From Deltaproteobacteria bacterium (lineage in GTDB: Bacteria > Desulfobacterota > Binatia > Binatales > Binataceae): a DNA stretch of 64,000 nt. Each line of letters starts with the position of its first letter. Within the stretch, counting starts at the first letter, position 1. The stretch is from the NCBI GenBank assembly GCA_021780755.1, contig JAJXYF010000029.1, positions 124,001-188,000 of the forward strand, given 5' to 3'. A program made the position numbers and the translations under genes. Below are positions 17,296-23,327 of this stretch, piece by piece. The notes under the pieces are model-generated. The model had not been told where the DNA came from, ran no database searches, and was given only the letters and a program-made list of their open reading frames with translations.

Positions 17296-17355
17296 TGTGG
17301 TTGAGGAGCGCGGAACTGATATTTTCCGGAAACTGAAACCTCGCCGAGGTTTCAG
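17296..17355 (+). repeat. dispersed intergenic hairpin repeat, copy 2
   Basis: The fullest copy of the repeat. TGGTTGAGGAGCGCGGAAC leads to TTTTCCGGAAACTG and the palindrome CTGAAACCTCG-C-CGAGGTTTCAG at 17333-17355, a near-perfect 11-bp stem. It sits 23 bp after the hisI stop and could act as a 3' hairpin for hisI mRNA. Related copies are at 6109-6169 and 15079-15117. Confidence 0.65.
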
Positions 17356-17456
17356 ACTTCCCATTGGTAAAAGATGCGGCCTTCGCCCGCTGAAGACAAA
17401 ATCGAAATAGACAATCCGTCTTGCGCCGACTAACGATCGATCAACGGAGCAAAACG

Positions 17457-17495
17457 ATGATCGAGCGACCGAGCATCGCGAGCGTCAAACATTGA
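17457..17495 (+). CDS. 12-codon leader ORF overlapping the hisG start
   Basis: ATG at 17457 with GGAG seven bases upstream opens a short frame, MIERPSIASVKH, whose TGA (17493-17495) overlaps the TTG start of hisG (17492-17494). hisG itself has no SD. This suggests that ribosomes finishing the leader restart on hisG. The peptide ends Lys-His, and a single histidine codon is just before the stop, but it is not a classical run of His codons as in enteric attenuators. A diverged copy (PSNASVQH then stop) is found at 18453-18481. Confidence 0.5.
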   Translation: MIERPSIASVKH

Positions 17496-18385
17496 AAAAC
17501 GCACTGAAATTCGGCATCCCCAAGGGCAGTCTCGAGAACCAGACCATCGAGTTGATGCGTAAGGCGGGCTGGCGTATCGCGGTCGGCGACCGTTCGTATA
17601 TACCGCGATCCGACGATCCCTCGTTGAGTTGCCGACTGCTGCGTCCGCAGGAGATGCCGCGCTATATCGCCGACGGCACGCTCGACGCCGGGATCACGGG
17701 GAGCGACTGGATCGTCGAGAACGGGGTCGATCTAGTCGAAATCGAGAGCTTCATCTACTCGAAGGTCTCGCTGCAGCCGACGCGCTGGGTGCTGTGCGTA
17801 CCCAATCAATCGCCGGTGCGCACACTGGAGGACCTGGAGGGCAAGCGCGTCGCGACCGAGATGGTTGCGTTTACCCGCCGGATTTTCGCCGAGCGCAAAG
17901 TTAAAGTTGACGTTGAGTTTTCGTGGGGCGTCACCGAAGCGAAAGCGGCCGACGGGCTGGTTGACGCCGTCGTCGAAGTCACCGAGACGGGATCGTCCCT
18001 GCGTGCCAACGGCCTTCGGATCGTCGAAGAACTCCTGACCTCCTCGCCGGTGCTGGTGGCAAATCACACCGCATGGTCGGACCCGTGGAGGCGCGAAAAA
18101 ATTCGTCAGATTGGCGTGCTGATGAAGGGCGCGCTCGATGCCGAAAGCCGCGTCGGAATCAAGATGAATGTCGCCCGCGAGCATCTGGAGGCCGTAATCG
18201 GATTGTTGCCGTCGATTACCGCGCCAACGATCTCGCAGCTTTACCCGAGTCCGAATCTGCGGGGCAAAGAGTGGCTCGCGGTGGAGACCGTGATCAGTGA
18301 GCATACTGTGCGCGAGTTGTTCCCCAAGCTGATCGAGGCAGGTGCGGTTGGAATTATCGAGTTCGCGCTGAACAAGATTCTGTAA
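17492..18385 (+). CDS. hisG: ATP phosphoribosyltransferase HisG, long form
   Basis: HisG condenses ATP and PRPP in the first and committed step of histidine synthesis. The 297-residue protein has the PRPP-binding region VDAVVEVTETGSSLRANGL and the signature DAGITGSDWIVENG. It is the long, HisZ-independent form: the last 75 residues or so form the regulatory ACT-like domain that binds histidine (EHLEAVIGLLPSITAPTIS onward). The start is a TTG with no SD of its own, overlapping the stop of a leader ORF. No other frame start fits the conserved N-terminus KFGIPKGSLE. Confidence 0.95.
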   Translation: MKNALKFGIPKGSLENQTIELMRKAGWRIAVGDRSYIPRSDDPSLSCRLLRPQEMPRYIADGTLDAGITGSDWIVENGVDLVEIESFIYSKVSLQPTRWVLCVPNQSPVRTLEDLEGKRVATEMVAFTRRIFAERKVKVDVEFSWGVTEAKAADGLVDAVVEVTETGSSLRANGLRIVEELLTSSPVLVANHTAWSDPWRREKIRQIGVLMKGALDAESRVGIKMNVAREHLEAVIGLLPSITAPTISQLYPSPNLRGKEWLAVETVISEHTVRELFPKLIEAGAVGIIEFALNKIL

Positions 18386-18452
18386 CCGACTTTGCAATAG
18401 GTCCGCCGCCATCGCCGCGATTCCCGCGATCCCGCACGACTTGGCTATCCAC

Positions 18453-18481
18453 CCGAGCAACGCGAGCGTCCAGCATTGAAA
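18453..18481 (+). repeat. second copy of the hisG leader/start segment
   Basis: Bases 18453-18481 match 17469-17497 (end of the hisG leader ORF plus its TTG start) at 26 of 29 positions by direct alignment. Read in the leader frame, both encode P-S-x-A-S-V-x-H followed by TGA overlapping TTGAAA. The copy lies 68 bp after the hisG stop and at the 5' edge of the structured-RNA candidate. It is not followed by a recognisable protein gene. Confidence 0.6.
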
Positions 18482-18504
18482 CAAGCGGCGTCGCGCGCTT
18501 CTGG

Positions 18505-18730
18505 CCGACGCCGCCCGGTTGGAGAAATCCTTGCGGGTGCTGGTAACAGCCCAGGGCCGCAGGTGCCGAGGGAGTCAGGTGTTCCCTGTATCGTCCGTCC
18601 GCCGGTGAGGGAGATCACCCCGGCGGCCATGCGGTCTGCGGGCGCATGGCCTGGCGCAAGCAGGTTTGTATGGGGACCTGCTATGCGCTGGTGCGGTGCG
18701 GCATAGGCTTTCCGCGGCCCCGGGCAACTC
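18505..18730 (+). ncRNA. candidate structured RNA, family not recognised
   Basis: This 0.2-kb GC-rich stretch after hisG has no credible protein but can form a row of hairpins. In order: TGCGG..GCTG-GTAA-CAGC..CCGCA (18532-18561, with a GNRA-type loop if read on plus); AGGGA/TCCCT (18569-18587); CCGCC-GGTGA/TCACC-GGCGG (18599-18626); CCATGCG/CGCATGG (18627-18649); GCGCA-AGCAGGT/ACCTGCT-TGCGC (18654-18688); GCGG/CCGC (18698-18715). GCCCGG at 18513-18518 can pair with CCGGGC at 18720-18725 to close the set. The layout did not match 6S, SRP, RNase P, tmRNA or common riboswitches by eye. Strand is inferred from the GNRA loop. Ends are approximate. Confidence 0.45.
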
Positions 18731-18798
18731 TTTGCTCGCGCCGTCCGAATCAGGTTGGGCTCGCGCGTCTCATCGCGGACACAAATCGATTCAGGCGG

Positions 18799-18852
18799 TT
18801 AAGCGCCGTATTGGCGAGCGCTAATCGACGCTCGCCAATACGGGTTGCTTAA
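18799..18852. terminator. long inverted repeat, likely bidirectional terminator
   Basis: CGTATTGGCGAGCG (18807-18820) and its perfect complement (18829-18842) form a 14-bp stem with an 8-base loop. An outer TTAAGC/GCTTAA pair (18799-18804, 18847-18852) extends it. On the minus strand it begins only a few bases after the porin stop; on the plus strand it follows the structured-RNA candidate and is trailed by AAGTTTTAG. It most likely ends transcripts from both sides. Confidence 0.65.
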
Positions 18853-18855
18853 GTT

Positions 18856-20754
18856 TTAGAGCAGGTCAAAGTTGTACTGGAACTGCGCGGTCAGCATGCT
18901 CTCACCCTTGAAAAGACCGCCCCCGAAGCTGTGCATGTCGCCACCCATAACTTCGATCGCCTGCAGCTTCATGAAGTACTTCTTGGTCCACGGTGGATTC
19001 AACACCACCGACGGGAAGAGCAGAAAAGTGTTGCCCTTCGGATTGTAGATCATGGTCCATGCCGGCTGAATGTCGTTCCACAGCCACGACGTGCCGATGT
19101 TGAACAGCGCGTTGACTTCGTTCTTGTTGACGTTTTCATGGATAGCGCCACCAGCGCCGCCGAAGGGCGCGCCACCACCCTGCATCGACTGGTTCGCATC
19201 CATCGTAATGTAGTCCTCAACCTCAAGGTTCGCCGACAGGTTGCCGGTATCGGTCAGCCACGGTGCGTAAGCCTGGTCGATATCCAGGGCAACCATTGTG
19301 TTGACCGTATCGGAGTACCGCACCGAGATCATGTCGTACGGATTGAAGTCGTCAAACGGCTGATGGTTAGCATAGACCATCTCAGCGCGGCCGACGAACG
19401 GCAGGTACTCAGAGACCGACGACGGCATCGGCAACGGCATGTCACCGGTCACTCCGACATACTGTTGCGGCGCGAACTTAAAGCGCCACTGGTTGGTGTA
19501 CGCTTGCCAATAGATGCTCGGATAATAGTCCCAGGTATTGAAGTAAAAAGCGGTCAACTCCGCACCGCCGATCAGCGTGTGCAGCCGGAGGCCCTCTTCC
19601 CAGTTCGCTACGGTCGTCGCTGGAATCTTCCACTGGCCGACATTAACCGCGCCACCCGGGCCAAAGTGCGGTATGCACGGCCGCTGCAAACCCACCGGCA
19701 CTTTGTTAAACGGCTGGCCGCCCGAACCCAAGTCACTGCAAAAATAAAATTCCTTGGAAAAGGGCTCGTCAATCAGACCCGGGGACCCCGGCTGCCCGAA
19801 CGGTCCGGCGGTGTTCGTCGATCCCGGCAGGAGCGCCGTCCTGCCGGCGACAAACTGGTTCGGATAGTGCACGTCGAAGCGCGCGCTCGGGGCATGCAGC
19901 GCCGACGGAAAACCGTTGTTCACGCTGCCCGCGTTGACGTTGCACTCACCGTCGTAACGATGGTCGGCGTAGTCGCAGCTATTCCACATCGGCTGCAGGC
20001 GCGGAATCAGGATGCCCTCGACGAAGTTCGACGAGAGCGGTCCCCATTCGGGCAGGTTCAGAATCGGATGGATCATCCACTGCGGAATACGCGACTGCTC
20101 GAGGTTGGCGAAGCCGAACGCCCAGGTCGTATCCTGAGGATTGACCACGTCACCCACGCGGAACGCCAGCGACTGACCCCAGACCACGATCTGATTGCCG
20201 ATATAGGTCGTCAGTGGCCCGGTCTTGTTCTCCCACCACGCATCGCGAACCGAGTACTGATTATAAAACTCGTTTAAATACTTGCCTTGGCCGCTCGCAC
20301 TGTTGAACGCGTACGGCGGCTCATAGACAAACCACAGACGCATGAAGAGATTGTTGCTGTCGTTCACGCGCAGGTTCTGGTCAATTTGCAGCCACGTGCG
20401 CGAGGTCGCCAAGTTGTTGCGGCTGGTGGTGAAGTCCCGCAGCGCCGACGGATTCTGCCACATACCGAAGGTCTGGCTTAGAAATCCAGACACGTGGTAG
20501 CCGCTCAACCACGATTGCTCGGGCGCCGCGCCACCCGCCGGCTCATCCGGCAAGGCTGATGCGACGGCGCTGGTTACAGGTACTACCGAGACGGCAGACC
20601 CCGTTACGTTAAGACTGTTACCTGAAGTTACTGTAAGGTCTGCGGCGGATGCGCGCGAACCGGGTAAAAAGACCAACGCCAGAGCCACCAATGCAGCGGC
20701 CATGGCTCCCCCTCCGCGTCGGAATAGCCCGACAATCGGAACACTTGTCCCCAT
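18856..20754 (-). CDS. outer-membrane protein of the DUF1302 family
   Basis: The 632-residue protein has a signal peptide (MAAALVALALVFLPGSRASAAD) and a long beta-strand-rich body typical of DUF1302 proteins, which are predicted outer-membrane barrels often linked to uptake of hydrophobic compounds. Family features include TYIGNQIVVWGQSLAFRVGDVVNPQDT (split about residues 190-215) and a C-terminal LTAQFQYNFDLL ending in an aromatic-rich strand. The ATG at 20754 has GGAGGAG five bases upstream; the frame continues to 20805 without support. A promoter and an operator-like palindrome lie upstream, and a strong hairpin follows the stop. It appears monocistronic. Confidence 0.85.
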   Translation of the reverse strand: MGTSVPIVGLFRRGGGAMAAALVALALVFLPGSRASAADLTVTSGNSLNVTGSAVSVVPVTSAVASALPDEPAGGAAPEQSWLSGYHVSGFLSQTFGMWQNPSALRDFTTSRNNLATSRTWLQIDQNLRVNDSNNLFMRLWFVYEPPYAFNSASGQGKYLNEFYNQYSVRDAWWENKTGPLTTYIGNQIVVWGQSLAFRVGDVVNPQDTTWAFGFANLEQSRIPQWMIHPILNLPEWGPLSSNFVEGILIPRLQPMWNSCDYADHRYDGECNVNAGSVNNGFPSALHAPSARFDVHYPNQFVAGRTALLPGSTNTAGPFGQPGSPGLIDEPFSKEFYFCSDLGSGGQPFNKVPVGLQRPCIPHFGPGGAVNVGQWKIPATTVANWEEGLRLHTLIGGAELTAFYFNTWDYYPSIYWQAYTNQWRFKFAPQQYVGVTGDMPLPMPSSVSEYLPFVGRAEMVYANHQPFDDFNPYDMISVRYSDTVNTMVALDIDQAYAPWLTDTGNLSANLEVEDYITMDANQSMQGGGAPFGGAGGAIHENVNKNEVNALFNIGTSWLWNDIQPAWTMIYNPKGNTFLLFPSVVLNPPWTKKYFMKLQAIEVMGGDMHSFGGGLFKGESMLTAQFQYNFDLL

Positions 20755-20900
20755 GAGTCTCCTCCTCTGAGCAGAAAATTCGCTCGTGCCATCCCCCGAC
20801 GACACGCCGAAACAATGCCCTGCGAAATAAGGACTCGCCCTGGCGTTTTACCCCCGCAACCAGTCGAGTCTTGCGCCGCGCCCCTGGGGCCGACGCCCTC

Positions 20901-20923
20901 CCCGTTTCATGTTTCGAAACGGG
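20901..20923. promoter_or_regulatory. operator-like inverted repeat upstream of the porin
   Basis: CCCGTTTC and GAAACGGG are perfect 8-base arms around ATGTTTC. The site lies in the predicted 5' leader of the porin mRNA, about 30-50 bases after the predicted transcription start. It could bind a TetR- or LacI-type repressor or form an mRNA hairpin. No regulator gene is adjacent. Confidence 0.45.
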
Positions 20924-20957
20924 ACGGTACTACGCGATTCAGGAAACTACGTGCTGG

Positions 20958-20986
20958 TTCATATAAAAACCGGCGAAACTTTACAA
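20958..20986 (-). promoter_or_regulatory. candidate promoter for the DUF1302 porin
   Basis: On the minus strand TTGTAA (20981-20986) and TATGAA (20958-20963) are 17 bases apart, each with four of six consensus matches, in a locally AT-rich stretch. It would give a 5' leader of about 195 bases before the ATG at 20754. Confidence 0.4.
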
Positions 20987-21309
20987 TAGGTGAGGCGCAA
21001 ATTTCGAAAAATACTTTTGCCGACGAGAGTGACGGTCTAAGCAAACCAAGGCATCAGAGCGCATCTGGATGGTGAAGGTGGAACTCCGTCGAGATGCGCC
21101 CGGACCAGGCCGAGGGCTGTTGATAAGCGATTGGCTACTGGCGCGCACACTCAGTCGCGCGCGAACCGATCGCGGGCAGGTCAGCGCGGGACGGTACAGA
21201 AAGGCCGCCTACTGCCCGTTCCACTACTATACGAATCTAAATCATACAATTAGTTAAGTTCAGGTTACGGACGCCCGAGATGGTGGAGGTGCCGGTTTCA
21301 GCGGCGCGC
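20987..21309. other. intergenic region with no gene seen
   Basis: Part of the 618-bp gap between the crotonase terminator and the porin promoter. It is less GC-rich than its surroundings, especially at 21225-21260. No open frame with a plausible ribosome-binding site or composition was found, and no repeat shared with other gaps was seen. Confidence 0.5.
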
Positions 21310-21347
21310 AAAACAAATGACCCCTCGCCGGCACCGGCGAAGGGTCA
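21310..21347 (-). terminator. rho-independent terminator after the CaiD-like gene
   Basis: TGACCC-TCGCCG/CGGCGA-GGGTCA forms a 12-bp stem with one mismatch and a GCAC loop (21318-21347). On the minus strand it lies 25 bp after the crotonase stop and is followed by TTTGTTTT, a good U-tract. Confidence 0.8.
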
Positions 21348-21372
21348 TCTTCGGCGCATGAGATAAGTGCGG

Positions 21373-22152
21373 TTACTCGTTCTTCCAGTTAGGTTTGCGC
21401 TTCTCGGCGAACGCGCGCGGACCTTCGATCAGGTCCTTGGACTGGAACAGTTTTTTGGTCGCGGGGAAGTTGGTCTTGCAGGCTTCCTCGAGCAACAGAT
21501 GGAGGCCCGCGTATGCGGCTTCCTTGCTCGCCTGCACCGAGAGCGGCGAACATTCCATAATTTCCGCGGCCCATTTTTCGGCAGTCGCGCGCAGGTCCTT
21601 GAGCGCGACAACTTCGTTGGCAAGGCCCCATCGATGGGCTTCGGCGGCGGTGATATGGCGTCCCGTCAGCATCATCCCCATCGCGATTTTAAGCGGAATA
21701 TGACGCGGCATCCGATGGACACCGCCCGCCCCCGCCATCAGGCCGACGCGCGGCTCGGGCAGTCCAAAGCGGGCGTGATCGGCAGCAATGATGATGTCGC
21801 AGGCGAGCGCGATTTCACATCCGCCACCGAGGGCAAACCCGTTGACGGCGGCGATAATCGGCTTGGTGATATCGAAGCGGGCCGTTATGCCGGCAAAACC
21901 GCCCTTGCTGCGCGGAAACGGCTCACCCGCATGCGCAGCGGTGTATTTCAAATCGTTGCCGGCGGAAAAGGCCTTGTCGCCGGCGCCGGTCACGATCGCG
22001 ACCCACAGATTACGGTCGGCAACGAAATCATCCCACACACTGTCCATTTCGAGATGACACGGCGGATGCATCGCGTTCATCACCTCGGGTCGGTTGAAGG
22101 TGATGTAGGCCAGATGGTCCTTCTTTTCATACTTGATGTACTTCAAATCCAT
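21373..22152 (-). CDS. enoyl-CoA hydratase/isomerase family protein (CaiD-like crotonase)
   Basis: The 259-residue crotonase-fold protein acts on acyl-CoA thioesters. It shows HLAYITFNRPEVMNAM, the oxyanion-hole segment FSAGNDLKYTAA near residue 65, NGFALGGGCEIALACDI, and GLPEPRVGLMAGAGGVHRM. The run of residues after this (LTGRHITAAEAHRWGLANEVV) is closest in memory to carnitinyl-CoA dehydratase CaiD and related hydratases. No CaiABC genes are nearby, so the substrate is open. The ATG at 22152 has AGGAGG about 12 bases upstream; the upstream extension to 22248 is unsupported. A terminator follows the stop. Confidence 0.88.
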   Translation of the reverse strand: MDLKYIKYEKKDHLAYITFNRPEVMNAMHPPCHLEMDSVWDDFVADRNLWVAIVTGAGDKAFSAGNDLKYTAAHAGEPFPRSKGGFAGITARFDITKPIIAAVNGFALGGGCEIALACDIIIAADHARFGLPEPRVGLMAGAGGVHRMPRHIPLKIAMGMMLTGRHITAAEAHRWGLANEVVALKDLRATAEKWAAEIMECSPLSVQASKEAAYAGLHLLLEEACKTNFPATKKLFQSKDLIEGPRAFAEKRKPNWKNE

Positions 22153-22319
22153 TGTTCGCGTGGCGCCTCCTGGCGGTCGGTCCAAATCTTTGGAAGGCTT
22201 CGCACAAATAGCGCATTTTCTCAACTTGTTTCGGTGATGGACGCTCACAATGACAGACCTGACGTTGCGCCCGGAATTGCGAAGGTGGGCGCCGCGGATG
22301 GGCGAAATAAGTGGGCGGA

Positions 22320-22562
22320 CTAGCGCGCGGGTTCTTCGTCGAGGAGTTCGAAGAAGGCGTCGATGCTCTGCATCAACTGGCGGCGGATTTGTGCGCGGGT
22401 GCCTTCGATCAGGTGCATAGTTACGCGGCTTTTGGAGCCATCGGCGAGTCGCACCTGAGCGTCGTCAACGAGAGCGATCTCAGCCGGCGCGAAGATCCGC
22501 ATCCCATAGATGAGCGCGCTGCGCTGAGCGGCGCCTTTGACGAGTTTGAGCTTGCGCGCCAT
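22320..22562 (-). CDS. hypothetical 80-residue protein
   Basis: This small gene has an excellent ribosome-binding site (AGGAGG eight bases before the ATG), which supports it as real. The product (MARKLKLVKGAAQRSALIYG...) mixes a basic N-terminus, a central beta-like stretch with MRIFAPAEIALVDDAQVRL, and a C-terminal helix rich in Gln/Leu/Glu. It has no signal peptide, membrane helix or recognised motif. It is divergent from the BamE-like lipoprotein gene. Function is not known. Confidence 0.6.
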   Translation of the reverse strand: MARKLKLVKGAAQRSALIYGMRIFAPAEIALVDDAQVRLADGSKSRVTMHLIEGTRAQIRRQLMQSIDAFFELLDEEPAR

Positions 22563-22694
22563 CCGGGAGACCTCCTACACGCGCCGACCGGGCCGGCAAA
22601 CTGTCGTATAGCATATATGGGTGCGGCGCTTGAGGCTGCGGGTTGCGATAGCGAGTAGAAGGCACAGCGCAAGGCGGCGATTGTGGCAGTGCGA

Positions 22695-22724
22695 TTGACA
22701 AAGCGGTTGTGCGACAAAGACAAT
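22695..22724 (+). promoter_or_regulatory. candidate promoter giving a leaderless transcript
   Basis: A perfect TTGACA (22695-22700) is 18 bases from GACAAT (22719-22724, four of six matches). The ATG of the next gene is at 22732, seven bases after the -10, at or next to the expected transcription start. There is no SD, consistent with leaderless translation. Confidence 0.5.
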
Positions 22725-22731
22725 TCTCCGG

Positions 22732-23163
22732 ATGCGTGATTGGTTTATGGCTGTTGCCGCGGCGGTGATCGCGGGTTGCATGGTATCGATTGGCGGATGC
22801 GGTCTGGCGTATCAGGCCGGATCGCGAATCAAGACGAGCCATATGAAGGAGCGGCTCAAGGTCGGTGAGACCGCCATCCAGGTCCATCAGGATTGGGGCG
22901 AGCCGGATTTGCGCAAAGACCTCGGCGAGCATGCGGAGCTGTGGAGCTACGCGAGGCATCCGAACAACAACGATATCGCGGCGTCGGTCTTTTATACGTC
23001 AACCAAATCGGGCGACGAGGGCAAGTTCCTGGATTTGAAGTTTATCGACGGCAAACTCGTCTCATGGTCGGAGTCGGAGCGCACGATGCCGGCGAAACAG
23101 GGCGCCGGCTTCAGTTATGGGTTCGGACCAGGCGGCGCGGTCTCTCCGGTACAGCATTATTAG
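22732..23163 (+). CDS. putative lipoprotein with a BamE/SmpA-like domain
   Basis: The 143-residue protein has a hydrophobic leader with two possible lipobox cysteines (AVIAGC and SIGGC, the second nearer to the mature domain). The body contains LKVGETAIQVHQDWGEPD and LWSYARHP, the helix-turn and strand pattern (VG-x-T-x-x-V-x-x-x-x-G-x-P) of the BamE/SmpA fold. It ends in a glycine-rich segment (GFSYGFGPGG). It may be an outer-membrane assembly or envelope lipoprotein. It precedes the gsp operon by 165 bp, but the promoter layout suggests it is separate or only loosely linked. Confidence 0.65.
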   Translation: MRDWFMAVAAAVIAGCMVSIGGCGLAYQAGSRIKTSHMKERLKVGETAIQVHQDWGEPDLRKDLGEHAELWSYARHPNNNDIAASVFYTSTKSGDEGKFLDLKFIDGKLVSWSESERTMPAKQGAGFSYGFGPGGAVSPVQHY

Positions 23164-23237
23164 GCTACGACGGCTGTGCGAGTGCACCTTATTGCAACGT
23201 GCTCAGCGCATCGTGTCTAATAAACAGGGAACCGACA

Positions 23238-23309
23238 ATGGCGCGGGGCAAGCACGGGGACGGAGTGAGTTTTGGCTTCGGGCGGCGGGATCGGAGGCTC
23301 AGGGCGTAG
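23238..23309 (+). CDS. possible 23-residue peptide ORF upstream of gspE
   Basis: ATG at 23238 with AGGGA seven bases upstream opens MARGKHGDGVSFGFGRRDRR plus three residues, ending 18 bp before the gspE ATG. The VSFGFG core resembles the end of the preceding lipoprotein (GFSYGFG). It could be a leader peptide, a duplication remnant or chance. Confidence 0.25.
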   Translation: MARGKHGDGVSFGFGRRDRRLRA

Positions 23310-23327
23310 TTTGAGAAAGGCACTTTA

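Noticed and set aside
18476-18706. A 76-codon ORF starting at the duplicated TTG after the leader copy
   Set aside because: Composition is hairpin-driven and Arg/Pro/Ala-rich, with no SD and no family; the RNA interpretation explains the inverted repeats better.
18505-18730. 6S RNA, RNase P, SRP RNA, tmRNA or cobalamin riboswitch as an identity for the structured region
   Set aside because: None of their core motifs was found: no 6S-like single long bubble stem, no RNase P GAGGAAAGTCC, no SRP GGAAGGAAGCAG, no tRNA-like tail, no cobalamin box. Only partial resemblances of a few bases.
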